A DNA stretch of 64,000 bases from Iamia sp038233075 (GTDB lineage Bacteria; Actinomycetota; Acidimicrobiia; Acidimicrobiales; Iamiaceae), in the NCBI GenBank assembly GCA_038233075.1, contig JBBSMQ010000017.1:16601-80600 (forward strand), written 5' to 3'. The first letter of the stretch is position 1. Every line of letters starts with the position of its first letter. The notes beneath the pieces were generated by a model. The model had not been told where the DNA came from and ran no database searches. It worked only from the letters and a program-made list of their open reading frames with translations. Positions 52,293 to 61,598 of the stretch are shown piece after piece. The position numbers were made by a program, and so were the translations under genes.

Positions 52293-53531
52293 GTGCCCGA
52301 CGAGCGCTACGTGGTCATCTCCGCCGACTGCCATGGCGGGGCCGAGATCGGTCACTACCGGCGCTACCTCGAGTCTCGCTACCACGCCGACTTCGATGCG
52401 TGGGCGGCACAGTTCGAGAACCCCTACGACGACATCGCGGGCGACGACGGGGGTCGCAACTGGGACTCGACTCGCCGCCGGCGCGAGATGGAGGCCGACG
52501 GGGTCGTCGCCGAGGTGCTGTTCCCGAACACGATCCCACCTTTCTTCCCCAAGGCGTCCCTGGTGCACCAGCCGCCGGGGGCCAGCGCCGGCGACCAGGA
52601 GCGACGCTGGGCCGGGCTGCGGGCCCACAACCGTTGGCTGGCGGAGTTCTGCGCCGACACCCCGGGCCGGCGGGCCGGGATGTGCCAGATCATGCTGCAC
52701 GACGTCGAGGGGTCGGTGGCCGAGATCCGCTGGGCCGCCGAGCACGGTCTGACCGGCGGCGTCCTGCTGCCGGGCGCGCCGCCCGGATCGGGCGTGCCGC
52801 CCCTGTACGCACCGGACTACGAGCCCATCTGGTCGGTGTGCGAGGAGGTCGGGCTGCCGATCAACCACCACAGCGGCAGCGCCGCGCCGGACTTCGGCGA
52901 CTACCCCGCAGCCAGCGCCATGTTCCTCCTCGAGGTCACGTGGTGGGCCCATCGCACCCTGTGGCACCTGATCTTCTCCGGCGTGATGGAACGCCACCCC
53001 GACCTCCAGCTCGTGTTCACCGAGCAGGGGACGGCATGGCTCCCCGAGGAGCTCACCCGGCTGGACTACTACCACGGCCGCCTGAGCGGAGCGGGCGGCG
53101 CCGGCGGCTCCCAGGAGGCGAAGTTCGGCAGCACCGCCCCCGTGCTCAGCCTCAAGCCCTCGGAGTACTGGGCCCGGCAGTGCCACGTCGGCTCGAGCTT
53201 CATCCGCCGACCCGAGGTCGAGCTGCGTGACAGCGTCGGCATCGACAAGATCATGTGGGGCAGCGACTACCCGCACCTCGAGGGGTGCTGGCCCTACTCA
53301 CGCCAGCACCTGCGCCTCGCCTTCGCCGGTGTGCCCGAAGCGGAGGTGCGCGCCATGGTCGGCGAGAACGCGGCCCGGGTCTACGGCTTCGACCTCGCAG
53401 CGCTGGCGCCCCTGGCCGACCAGTTCGGTCCCTCCCCGGCCGAGGTCGCGGAGCCGCTGCCGGCCGAGTCCATCCCCGACGAGGCGCTGCGCTGCCCGGC
53501 GTTCGCCTCCGCCCGCTTCCTCGGGGCATGA
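52293..53531 (+). CDS. Amidohydrolase 2-family metal-dependent hydrolase (first copy)
   Basis: A 412-residue TIM-barrel amidohydrolase starting at GTG: YVVISADCHGG, where DxH is in place of the usual HxH metal pair. GLPINHHSGSA supplies the second metal histidines, IFSGVMERHPDLQLVFTEQGTAW a conserved strand, and IMWGSDYPHLEGCWP the catalytic Asp. The family includes decarboxylases and hydrolases of aromatic and cyclic substrates. TAGACC lies 6 nt before the start. First gene of a four-gene operon with a paralogue two genes downstream. Confidence 0.88.
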   Translation: MPDERYVVISADCHGGAEIGHYRRYLESRYHADFDAWAAQFENPYDDIAGDDGGRNWDSTRRRREMEADGVVAEVLFPNTIPPFFPKASLVHQPPGASAGDQERRWAGLRAHNRWLAEFCADTPGRRAGMCQIMLHDVEGSVAEIRWAAEHGLTGGVLLPGAPPGSGVPPLYAPDYEPIWSVCEEVGLPINHHSGSAAPDFGDYPAASAMFLLEVTWWAHRTLWHLIFSGVMERHPDLQLVFTEQGTAWLPEELTRLDYYHGRLSGAGGAGGSQEAKFGSTAPVLSLKPSEYWARQCHVGSSFIRRPEVELRDSVGIDKIMWGSDYPHLEGCWPYSRQHLRLAFAGVPEAEVRAMVGENAARVYGFDLAALAPLADQFGPSPAEVAEPLPAESIPDEALRCPAFASARFLGA

Positions 53532-53538
53532 GGCGCTG

Positions 53539-54417
53539 ATGCAGGACCTCCCCGGTCGGGTCGCGGTCGTCACGGGAGGTGCCGGTGGCGTGGGCCGGGC
53601 CCTCGGAGAACGCTTCGCCCAGGAGGGCATGAGGGTCGTCCTGGCCGACGTGATGGCCGCACCACTCGACCAGACCGTGGCCGAGCTGGGCGACGCCGGC
53701 CACGACGTCACCGGCGTGGTCACCGACGTGACCGAGCTCGCCTCGGTCGAGAACCTGGCCGATGAGGTCTACGCCCGCCACGGCGCAGTCCACGTGCTGT
53801 GCAACAACGCCGGTGTCGGCGCCGGCGCCGAGGGCAAGATCTGGGACCACACCGTCAACGACTGGGACTGGGGGCTGGCGGTCAACCTGTGGGGCGTCAT
53901 CCACGGCATCAAGGCGTTCGTGCCCCGCATGCTCGAAGGCGGCGACGAGGGCCACGTGGTGAACACCTCGTCGGGCAACGGCGGCGTCGCACCGCTCACC
54001 TCGACGGCCATCTACTCGACGACGAAGGCGGCGGTGACCACGGTGACCGAGGTGCTCCACGGCCAGCTGCGCGCGATCGACAGCCGAATCGGTGTGTCGG
54101 TGCTGTTCCCCGGCCCGAAGGTGCTGCGCACCGGCCTCCTCGAGTCGTCGAGCAAGCGGCCCGAGCGGTGGGCCAACGACACCCCCCGCTCCACCCCTTA
54201 CACCACGATCGAGTCTTTCGAGGCCCGCCTGCGGGCGGCGGGCATCGAGCCGGAGTACACACCCGTCGAGGCCGTCGCCGAGGAGGCCCTCACCGGCATC
54301 CGCGAGGAGCGGTTCTGGATCCTGCCCGCCAGCGAGCGCACCGACCGGATGATCCACGCTCGCTCCCGAACGATGCTCGGCCGCTCGGCGCCCACCTACC
54401 TGGAGGACCTCACATGA
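53539..54417 (+). CDS. Short-chain dehydrogenase/reductase
   Basis: A 292-residue classical SDR. RVAVVTGGAGGVGRALGERF is the cofactor loop, VHVLCNNAGVGAG the NNAG strand, VVNTSSGNGG the Ser, and YSTTKAAVTTVTEVL the Tyr/Lys pair. GVSVLFPGPKVLRT follows. It oxidises or reduces a hydroxyl/keto group with NAD(P). It starts 7 nt after the first amidohydrolase and its stop overlaps the second amidohydrolase start (ATGA). Confidence 0.9.
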   Translation: MQDLPGRVAVVTGGAGGVGRALGERFAQEGMRVVLADVMAAPLDQTVAELGDAGHDVTGVVTDVTELASVENLADEVYARHGAVHVLCNNAGVGAGAEGKIWDHTVNDWDWGLAVNLWGVIHGIKAFVPRMLEGGDEGHVVNTSSGNGGVAPLTSTAIYSTTKAAVTTVTEVLHGQLRAIDSRIGVSVLFPGPKVLRTGLLESSSKRPERWANDTPRSTPYTTIESFEARLRAAGIEPEYTPVEAVAEEALTGIREERFWILPASERTDRMIHARSRTMLGRSAPTYLEDLT

Positions 54418-55688
54418 CCACCGACCGCTACCTCGTGATCTCGGCCGACACCCACGCCGGGCTGCCCGGCCCCGAGTACCGCGACTGGCTGGACCCCGAC
54501 TTCCGCGACCGCTTCGACGACTTCCTCGCCGAACGGGAGCGGGCGGCCGAACAAGCCAAGGCCGGCTTCCTCAACGAGGAGTTCGCCGAGGCCTGGCACG
54601 AGGAGAACGAGGAGGGCCTGCGCGGCGGGTGGGACGCGGCCCGGCGCGACAAGGAGCTCGATGCCGACGGCGTCGCCGGCGAGGTCATCTTCCCCGACGC
54701 CGACTCGGTGACCGGCGGTGCGTCGGCACCCTTCGGTGCCGGTCTCGGCGCCACCGGCGACACCCCGGCCGAGCTGCTCTTCGCCGGCGCTCGGGCCCAC
54801 AACCGCTGGCTGGCCGAGCTGTGCCAGGACAGCCCCGAACGGCGGGCCGGGGTCGCGGTGGTGCCGATCATGGCCGACGTCGACGCCGCGGTCACCGAGA
54901 TCCGTCGGGCCCACGACTCGGGGTTGCGGGGCGGGATCCTCATCCCGCCCATGTGGCAGCCCCACGCCCCCTACCACGACCCGTCCTACGACCCGGTCTG
55001 GGCCGTGTGCCAGGAGCTCGGCCTACCGGTGCACGTCCACTCCGGCGTCGCCGATCGGGCCGCCTACGGCCCCCACGTCGGGATCTTCACCACCGAGACC
55101 CGCTTCTGGTCGTCACGCCCGCTGCCGTTCCTGATCTGGTCCGGCGTGTTCGAGCGCTTCCCCGAGCTGCGCTTCGGGGTCACCGAGTGCGGCGCCTTCT
55201 GGGTGCCCGACCTCCTGTGGCGCATGGACCTCGTGTTCGAGCGCGACCACGGCTCGCGCAAGCTCGGCTCGCAGCTCACGGCCAGCGTGTCGATGCGCCC
55301 GAGCGAGTACTTCGACCGCAACTGCTTCATCGGGGCGTCGAACATCGTCCGCGTCGAGATGGCCCGCCGCTACGAGATCGGCGTCGGCAACCTGTGCTGG
55401 GGCAACGACTTCCCCCACCCCGAGGGCACCTGGCCCCACACCCGCGAGTTCCTCAGCCAGGTGTTCCACGACATCCCCCGCCCGGAGACAGCCGCCATCC
55501 TGGGCGCCAACGCGGCCGAGGTGTACCGCTTCGACACCGACGCGCTGGCGCCGCTGGTCGAGCGGATCGGCCCCACCCCCGACGAGCTCGACCAGCACGA
55601 CGACCACACGGTCAAGTGGGCCGACGCCAAGCGGGCGGGGCGGCCCTGGCGCACCGGCATCGAGACCTGGCCCACCGCGGCGCCGTGA
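54414..55688 (+). CDS. Amidohydrolase 2-family metal-dependent hydrolase (second copy)
   Basis: A 424-residue paralogue of the first hydrolase: YLVISADTHAGLPGPEYRDWLD, LPVHVHSGVADRA, IWSGVFERFPELRFGVTECGAFWVPDLLWRMD and LCWGNDFPHPEGTWPHTREFL. The two share the order of motifs but differ in the middle region (residues 35-110), so they probably act on successive or different substrates or form a heteromer. TGGAGGACCT precedes ATG 54414. The end overlaps the P450 start (GTGA). Confidence 0.88.
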   Translation: MTTDRYLVISADTHAGLPGPEYRDWLDPDFRDRFDDFLAERERAAEQAKAGFLNEEFAEAWHEENEEGLRGGWDAARRDKELDADGVAGEVIFPDADSVTGGASAPFGAGLGATGDTPAELLFAGARAHNRWLAELCQDSPERRAGVAVVPIMADVDAAVTEIRRAHDSGLRGGILIPPMWQPHAPYHDPSYDPVWAVCQELGLPVHVHSGVADRAAYGPHVGIFTTETRFWSSRPLPFLIWSGVFERFPELRFGVTECGAFWVPDLLWRMDLVFERDHGSRKLGSQLTASVSMRPSEYFDRNCFIGASNIVRVEMARRYEIGVGNLCWGNDFPHPEGTWPHTREFLSQVFHDIPRPETAAILGANAAEVYRFDTDALAPLVERIGPTPDELDQHDDHTVKWADAKRAGRPWRTGIETWPTAAP

Positions 55689-56931
55689 CCGAGGCCCCCG
55701 CGTCCGGCGCGGTGTCGTTCAACCCGCTCGACCCGTCCTTCATCGGCTCACCGTTCGCGCAGTACGCCACCCTGCGCGACACCGAGCCGCGACACCACTC
55801 CGAGCTGCTCAGCGCCTGGATCGTGACGCGCTACGACGACGTCGATCGCATCCTGCGCGACCCGTCGATGTCGAGCGACATCGGCCGGGCCACGCCGACA
55901 CCGATCACCCAGCTCGAGCTCGACGGCCTGGCCGAGCACTCCAGCGCGAGCAGCACGATCGTGCACATGGACGACCCCGACTACGGTCGCGTCCGCCGGC
56001 TCATGGCCGAGCCGTTTCGGGTCCGCCAGATCGGCCGCCTGGCGTCGCTCATCGAGACGCGGGTCGACGACGCGCTCGACCACCTGCGGGCCGAGCACGG
56101 CGAGGGCCCGATCACGATCGACCTGATCGCCGACGTCGCCTACCCGCTCCCGGTGGAGATCTTCTCCACCTGGCTCGGTGTGCCCTCCGAGGCCCATCCG
56201 CAGTTCCGGCGCTGGACGAGCTGGGTCGCCCGTAGTCGCGACCCGCTGACCCCGGAGGAGCGGGAGGAGCTCTACGCGGCCATGGACGCCATGTACGACT
56301 ACCTGGCCGACCAGGTCGAGGTGAAGCGCCGGACCCCGAGCGACGACCTGCTCTCCTACCTGGTGCGGGTCGAGCACGACGAGGCGCGCCTCTCCCACGA
56401 TGAGCTCATGTCCCAGCTGATCACGCTGTACATGGCCGGCCACGAGCCGACCGCGGGCCTGATCGGCAACGGCGCCCTCGGTCTGCTCCGCCACCCTGAC
56501 CAGCTGGCCCGGCTACGGGCCGAGCCCGACCTGGTGCGCAACGCGGTGGCCGAGCTGCTGCGCTACGACGGGCCCAACCAGTTCGTGCGGCGCATACCAC
56601 CCGCCCGACCGTTGTCGACGGGACCGAGCTGCCCGCCGGCGAGGTCCTCTACCTCGGTCTGGCATCGGCCAACCGCGACCCGCGTCGGTGGGGACCGGCG
56701 GCCGACGCGGTGATCGTCGACCGGCCCGACGCCGACCAGCACCTCCAGTTCGGTGGCGGCGCCCACGCCTGCATCGGCTCCCACCTCGCTCGTCTGCAGG
56801 GCGAGCTGTTCCTGCGGGCCCTGCTCACCCGGCTCGACGGTCTCGAGCTGGCCGGCGAGCCGGTGTGGAGCACCCGCATGTTCATCCGCGGCCTCAGCGC
56901 GCTGCCGGTCCGGTGCTCGATCAGCACCTGA
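55685..56931 (+). pseudogene. Cytochrome P450 with a one-base frameshift
   Basis: GTG 55685 opens a bacterial P450 of about 415 residues. LITLYMAGHEPTAGLIGNGAL is the oxygen-activating I helix, AELLRYDGPNQFVRRI the ExxR-region end. After RRI the frame must drop back by one base at about 56595, giving TTRPTVVDGTELPAGEVLYLGLASANRDP and the heme motif FGGGAHACIGSHLARLQGELF with the Cys ligand, ending at 56931. Every other P450 element is in place. Either an assembly error or a very recent mutation; as read, the protein lacks its heme ligand. Confidence 0.85.
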
Positions 56932-57089
56932 TGACCACGGCGGAGACTGTGACGTCGTGGACGGCGACGACCACCTCCTCGCGGCCGCCGACTTCTCGAT
57001 GATGCGGGTGCCGCGACGTCGTCACCTCCCCACCACCGCCGATGGAGGACACGCCCCCGAGCGCTGACCGGCGTCGAATCTCGGCCGGC

Positions 57090-57725
57090 CTAGCCTGTCG
57101 TCGTCGGTGGCTGGAGGTGGGCCACCTCGAGCAGTGACGGCACCAGCATGAGCTCGAGCAACCGCACCAGGTCAGCCGGCTCGCGTGGCTCGACCGGTGT
57201 CCTCAACAGGCCGGTGGCGACGATCTGCAACCACTGGAGGGCGTCGTCGGGCGTCACCCCGGCTCGCAGGACACCCTGTGCGGCAGCCGCGGCGAACATG
57301 GGCTCGACCAACGGACGGAGCCCCTCGGTCAGCACCCGCCCTCCGACGCGCCCGACCGCCTCGCTGGCTGAGGGCGCCATGAGCGAACGGTGCACGGGGT
57401 CGTTGGCGATGCTGGCCAAGGCCATCGCCAGACCGTCGACCAAGAAGCGCTCCGGCGGGGCGTCGGGACCGAGCCGCGCCAGCACCCCCCGACCGAGGCG
57501 CAGCGTGGCCTGGACCACCACCGCGGTGAGCAGCTCCTCCTTGGAGTCGACGTACCGGTACACCGACGACCGGTGGAGTCCGACGGTCTCCGCCACCGAG
57601 TCCAGCCGGAGGGCTCCTGCCCCGCTCTCGCGCACGATGGCTTCGGCGGCATCCACGACGCGCCGACGCATGAGCTCGTACTCGGGCCCGTCGGGCCTGG
57701 CCTTCCACTCGGGCCCGGTGCTCAT
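57090..57725 (-). CDS. TetR-family transcription regulator
   Basis: A 211-residue regulator. The N-terminal HTH is RRRVVDAAEAIVRESGAGALRLDSVAETVGLHRSSVYRYVDSKEELLTAVVVQATL, the standard TetR DNA-binding domain; the C-terminal ligand domain is helical. TAGTGA lies near the start, suggesting leaderless expression. It may control the amidohydrolase-P450 operon or the enoyl-CoA hydratase; no operator was identified at either. Confidence 0.9.
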   Translation of the reverse strand: MSTGPEWKARPDGPEYELMRRRVVDAAEAIVRESGAGALRLDSVAETVGLHRSSVYRYVDSKEELLTAVVVQATLRLGRGVLARLGPDAPPERFLVDGLAMALASIANDPVHRSLMAPSASEAVGRVGGRVLTEGLRPLVEPMFAAAAAQGVLRAGVTPDDALQWLQIVATGLLRTPVEPREPADLVRLLELMLVPSLLEVAHLQPPTTTG

Positions 57726-57782
57726 CGCACCATCACTACACCGAGGCCCGACAGCGGACCAAGCATGGGGCCACCGCGCGAA

Positions 57783-57929
57783 GCCTCCCAGCACCTCCTG
57801 GTAGGCACCGAGGTCGAGACCGGGGAAGTCGAAGAAGGCCAGCGCGTTGCCGTTGCCGATGTCGAAGAAGAAGTGGGTGGAGCCGGGGTCATCGCGGTTC
57901 TCGAACAGCTCGGTCAGCGGGGCGCGACC
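57783..57929 (-). pseudogene. Extradiol dioxygenase/VOC-family fragment
   Basis: In the minus strand, APLTELFENRDDPGSTHFFFDIGNGNALAFFDFPGLDLGAYQEVLGG is a piece of a VOC-type protein whose paired-module context and both ends are missing. It has high third-position GC like coding DNA. It lies between the TetR and enoyl-CoA hydratase genes and is not expressed as an intact protein. Confidence 0.5.
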
Positions 57930-57973
57930 CGCTCCTTGCACCGACCCGACAGAACGAGACCCGGGCTCGTTGG

Positions 57974-58747
57974 TCAGAGTGCCTTCCAGTCCGGAGGGCG
58001 GCCCTCGGCAACCGCGCGGCCACCCTCGGCTGCATCCTCGGTGTCCGCCGCGACCCGACGCATCGTCTCGCCGAAGCGGACGGCCTCGACCCACGGGAGG
58101 GTGCGTCCTCTGGTCGCGACCTCCTTGGTGGCGCGCACCGCCAGTGGGGCGCCCTGGCACAGGCGCCGGGCCAGGGTCATCGCCTCCTCGAGCAACCTCT
58201 CGTGATCGACGACCCGCCACACCAGACCCAGCTCGGCCGCCCGGTGGGCGTCGAAGCGATCGCCGGTGAGGAGCAGCTCCATGGCGTTGGCCCAGCCGAT
58301 CTTCGGCGGCAGCCGCAGGGCGCCGACGATCGTCGGAACTCCGATGGTGACCTCGGGGAACGAGAAGAAGGCCCGGTCCGAGGCCACCACGAAGTCGCAG
58401 GCGGCGGCGGCCGTGGTGCCGTAGCCGATGCACGGGCCGTTGACCGCGGCGATGGTCGGCTTGAAGATCTCCCAACCCGACTCGAACGAGTTGAGGGTCG
58501 GGATCTCCCAGTAGCTGGCCGGCCACGTGCCGGCGGCCCCGGCACCATCCTTCATGTCGGCTCCGGCGCAGAACGCACGACCGGCACCGGTCAGGATGGC
58601 GACCCAGGCGTCGTTGTCGTCTCTGAACCGGGCCCACGCCTCGTTCAGGTCGTCGCGCATGCGGCCGTTGATGGCGTTGAGTCGCTCGGGCCGGTCGTAG
58701 GTGATGGTGACGACGTGGACGTCCTTGTCGTAGCGGACGGTCTCCAC
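57974..58747 (-). CDS. Enoyl-CoA hydratase/isomerase
   Basis: A 257-residue crotonase-fold enzyme. VVTITYDRPERLNAINGRMRDDLNEA is the N-terminal strand-helix, ILTGAGRAFCAGADMKDG the oxyanion/CoA site, PTIAAVNGPCIGYGTTAAAACDFVVAS the second oxyanion loop, and FPEVTIGVPTIVGALRLPPKIG the substrate region. Hydratase versus isomerase role depends on one or two glutamates I cannot assign firmly. GTG 58747 is chosen as start; the 56 upstream codons in frame do not match the family. Confidence 0.88.
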   Translation of the reverse strand: METVRYDKDVHVVTITYDRPERLNAINGRMRDDLNEAWARFRDDNDAWVAILTGAGRAFCAGADMKDGAGAAGTWPASYWEIPTLNSFESGWEIFKPTIAAVNGPCIGYGTTAAAACDFVVASDRAFFSFPEVTIGVPTIVGALRLPPKIGWANAMELLLTGDRFDAHRAAELGLVWRVVDHERLLEEAMTLARRLCQGAPLAVRATKEVATRGRTLPWVEAVRFGETMRRVAADTEDAAEGGRAVAEGRPPDWKAL

Positions 58748-58983
58748 CGCGACATCTTGCCCGATCGAAGGCGCCGAGGACGGGCTCCATCGCCACCCCA
58801 GCGGCGGGAGGACGACCCCGACGAGGACGTCGCGCCGGTCGAGTGGCTCACCAACGGTGATCCATCGGACGCCGCCCAGCCCATTCCCCGCCGCCATCAT
58901 CGAGTCTTCGAGCACGCCCTGAGCAGCAACACACTCCCCCGCTCACCGCCCCCAGTGGCGACAGGTGACTCGGACACGCGACC

Positions 58984-60462
58984 ATGGCGCCCATCGCCAC
59001 CATCGAGCTCGATCACCGTTTCGCCGACGATCTGCCCGACCTGGCGGTCGACTGGGACGCGTCGCCGGTCCCGGCCGCGGCGCTCATCGTCCTCAACGAG
59101 ACCCTGGCCCTCGAGCTCGGGATCGACGCCGAGTGGCTGCGCTCGCCTGCGGGGGTCGCGGTGCTGGCCGGCAACGCGGTGCCGCCCGGCGCCCGTCCGG
59201 TGGCCATGGGCTACGCCGGCCACCAGTTCGGGAGCTACTCACCGCGGCTCGGCGACGGACGCGCCCTGCTCCTCGGCGAGGTCACCGGGAGCGACGGTCG
59301 GAGGCTCGACGTCCACTTGAAGGGCTCGGGCCGGACACCGTTCGCCCGGGGCGGCGACGGCCGAGCGACCCTGGGACCGATGCTGCGGGAGCACCTGATC
59401 GCTGAGGCCATGCATGCCCTTGGCATCCCGACGACCCGGAGCCTGGCGGTCGTGACGACGGGCGAGACCGTGGTCCGCACCCGTCCGGAGCCGGGGGCGA
59501 TCCTCACCCGCGTGGCCGCGAGCCACGTGCGCGTGGGGACGTTCCAGTACGCCCGTGCCCTCGGCGAGGGCACAAGTCTCGAGCCGCTGGTCCGCCATGC
59601 CCTCGATCGTCACCATCCCGACGCCACGGACTCCGAGCGACCCGCGCTGTCGCTCCTCCAGCACACCGTCGCGGTCCAGGCCCACCTGGTCGCCCGATGG
59701 ATGCTGGTCGGCTTCATCCACGGCGTGATGAACACCGACAACATGACCGTCTCGGGCGAGGGCATCGACTATGGGCCGTGTGCCTTCATGGACCGGTTCG
59801 ACCCCGCGACCGTGTACAGCTCGATCGACCACGGCGGGCGCTACGCGTACGGCAACCAACCGGCCATCGCCCAGTGGAACCTCGCCCGTCTGGCCGAAGC
59901 CCTCCTACCGGTGATCGACCCGGACGGGGAAACCGCCGTGGCGTTGGCGACCGAGACCCTCGCGGGCTTCGCTGCGCACTACCAACGGGCATGGCACGAG
60001 GGCATGGCGGCCAAGCTCGGAGTGACGCCCGACGGGGCGGGCGCCGGCGACCTCTTCGACCAGTTCATCTCGCTCCAGACCCTGGCCGGCACGGACCACA
60101 CCTCGACCTATCGAGCGCTGGCCTCCACCTTGCGCAGCGACCCGGTGGCCGTGCAGCAGCACGTCCCCGACCATGGTCCGGAGCTCGAGGCGTGGTTGGC
60201 CGCGTGGCGGATCGCCCTCGGTGGGGCGGATCCCGCGTCCACCGCCGACGCGATGGACGAGGTGAACCCCGTCTACGTGCCCCGCAACCACCTCGTCGAG
60301 GGCGCGCTCGACGCCGCCGCCGTCGACGGCGACCTCGGCCCCTTCGAGCAGCTGCTCGAGCTGGTGACCGACCCGTTTGTCGTGCGGGAGGACAGGCAGG
60401 CCGAGGCCCAGCCGGCGCCCGACGGCTTCGACGCCCGGTACCAGACCTTCTGCGGCACCTGA
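58984..60462 (+). CDS. selO: SelO/YdiU-family protein (protein AMPylase)
   Basis: A 492-residue pseudokinase-fold enzyme. GARPVAMGYAGHQFGSYSPRLGDGRALLLGE is the family signature, LKGSGRTPFARGGDGRATLGPMLREHLIAEAMHALGIPTTRSLAVV contains the ATP-binding lysine and glutamate, and LVGFIHGVMNTDNMTVSGEGIDYGPCAFMDRFDP the metal-binding residues. Family members transfer AMP to Ser/Thr/Tyr of proteins in redox stress. The C-terminus FCGT has Cys where eukaryotic forms use selenocysteine. Start ATG 58984; single gene. Confidence 0.94.
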   Translation: MAPIATIELDHRFADDLPDLAVDWDASPVPAAALIVLNETLALELGIDAEWLRSPAGVAVLAGNAVPPGARPVAMGYAGHQFGSYSPRLGDGRALLLGEVTGSDGRRLDVHLKGSGRTPFARGGDGRATLGPMLREHLIAEAMHALGIPTTRSLAVVTTGETVVRTRPEPGAILTRVAASHVRVGTFQYARALGEGTSLEPLVRHALDRHHPDATDSERPALSLLQHTVAVQAHLVARWMLVGFIHGVMNTDNMTVSGEGIDYGPCAFMDRFDPATVYSSIDHGGRYAYGNQPAIAQWNLARLAEALLPVIDPDGETAVALATETLAGFAAHYQRAWHEGMAAKLGVTPDGAGAGDLFDQFISLQTLAGTDHTSTYRALASTLRSDPVAVQQHVPDHGPELEAWLAAWRIALGGADPASTADAMDEVNPVYVPRNHLVEGALDAAAVDGDLGPFEQLLELVTDPFVVREDRQAEAQPAPDGFDARYQTFCGT

Positions 60463-60598
60463 CGCGCCTCATCGCCGGTCATCGACGTCCCGCAGCCGGA
60501 CACCCCCGCGGGGACGCCGGTCGCACGGGGTGGGAGCCAAGTGCGATCACGTGGCCTGGACCGGCGTCGACACGGTCCGCGGCATCGCGCGGAGACCA

Positions 60599-61174
60599 TC
60601 ACGCCGTTGGTTGGGTCACCCCTTGGCCCATGAGGACCACGGTGGCGTCCTTGAGCGGTTGGAGGTCCATGCGGGACCGGTGCACGCCTCCGAGCGCGCA
60701 GGCGCCTTCGAGGAGGGCGGCGATGGCGGCGCCAGTGGCCGAGGGCGAGGGGTGGTCCAGATCTCGGAGCAGACCCTCGATGTCGAGGCGGACCCGATCC
60801 TTGTGGGCCGCGATGGCGGCCAGCACGGGGCTGTCGTCACCGCTGATCTCCGCCGCAGCGTTGAGGAACCCGCAGCCGCGGAAGTCCTCGTCATCGGGGG
60901 TGTCGAAGTAGGCGTCGAAGTAGACGAGAATCCGTGCCTGCGGATCATCGACGCCGCTCAGTCGGGACGCCAGGCGCTCCCGCCACTGCTCGTCGCGCCA
61001 CCGGATGTAGGCGAACAGCAGCTCGTCCTTGGACGGGAAGTGGTTGTACAGCGTCCGCTTCGAGACCTGCGCCGCCGCCGCGATCGTGTCCACGCCGGTC
61101 GCGGTGATGCCGTACTCGTAGAAGCAGCGCCGAGCGGCCTGGAGGATCTGGTCTCGCTTGGTCTGACGGGCCAT
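60599..61174 (-). CDS. TetR-family transcription regulator
   Basis: A 191-residue repressor starting MARQTKRDQILQAARRCFYEYGITATGVDTIAAAAQVSKRTLYNHFPSKDELLFAYIRWRDEQ, a full TetR HTH. The C-terminal helical domain has FRGCGFLNAAAEISGDDSPV, similar to the TetR_C_33-like group. An earlier GTG (61186) adds four residues. The 12-bp palindrome CACCGATCGGTG lies 24 nt upstream, probably its own operator. Confidence 0.92.
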   Translation of the reverse strand: MARQTKRDQILQAARRCFYEYGITATGVDTIAAAAQVSKRTLYNHFPSKDELLFAYIRWRDEQWRERLASRLSGVDDPQARILVYFDAYFDTPDDEDFRGCGFLNAAAEISGDDSPVLAAIAAHKDRVRLDIEGLLRDLDHPSPSATGAAIAALLEGACALGGVHRSRMDLQPLKDATVVLMGQGVTQPTA

Positions 61175-61190
61175 GTCCGTGAACACCCTC

Positions 61191-61219
61191 TTGACTGCAC
61201 CGATCGGTGTACCTAGAGT
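61191..61219 (+). promoter_or_regulatory. Strong sigma-70-type promoter facing right
   Basis: TTGACT (61191-61196), a 17-nt spacer and TAGAGT (61214-61219). It is the best -35/-10 pair in the window. It overlaps the TetR operator palindrome in its spacer. The downstream frame (ATG 61254) is short and poorly coding. Confidence 0.65.
61198..61209. promoter_or_regulatory. TetR operator palindrome CACCGATCGGTG
   Basis: A perfect 12-bp palindrome in the spacer of the right-facing promoter and 24 nt from the TetR start. A second, imperfect copy (TACACAGGTCGGTGTG, 61236-61251) sits between the promoter and ATG 61254. Confidence 0.62.
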
Positions 61220-61253
61220 GCAGAGAACCTCAACCTACACAGGTCGGTGTGAC

Positions 61254-61454
61254 ATGCCCACGTTGCCCAAGCCCCACGACCCAGCCCGATCGAGGTCGCG
61301 ACAGCTCGCCCACTGGCTCGCCGAACGGGTCCTGGAACCATCCGCATCCCATCTCCGATCGACGTCTCTCACCCCACGCCACGAGGCACTGGCCGTCGGC
61401 CTGGGATGCGATGACCACCACTCGATCCGCCGAGAGACCCCAGCCCGCTGGTGA
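61254..61454 (+). CDS. Short frame downstream of the TetR-controlled promoter, doubtful
   Basis: ATG 61254 opens 66 residues (MPTLPKPHDPARSRSRQLAHWLAERV). Third-position GC is lower than in real genes here. No homology recognised. It is probably the remnant 5' end of a deleted target gene of the TetR. Confidence 0.25.
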   Translation: MPTLPKPHDPARSRSRQLAHWLAERVLEPSASHLRSTSLTPRHEALAVGLGCDDHHSIRRETPARW

Positions 61455-61598
61455 CCGCTGGCGCTCTCTGCGACCACATCCGCGTGCACGTCGGCTCGGG
61501 CCACGCGACGGTAGGCGACCCACGGGCCGACCAGTTGGGCCGGGGCGGTCTCCAGGGCGTCAGCCACCTCGGGCTCGGTGATCTGGCAGGGTGACCCG

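Noticed and set aside
56931..57066. Possible ferredoxin gene after the P450
   Set aside because: ATG 56931 gives only 23 codons, and the other frame lacks the cysteines of a ferredoxin.
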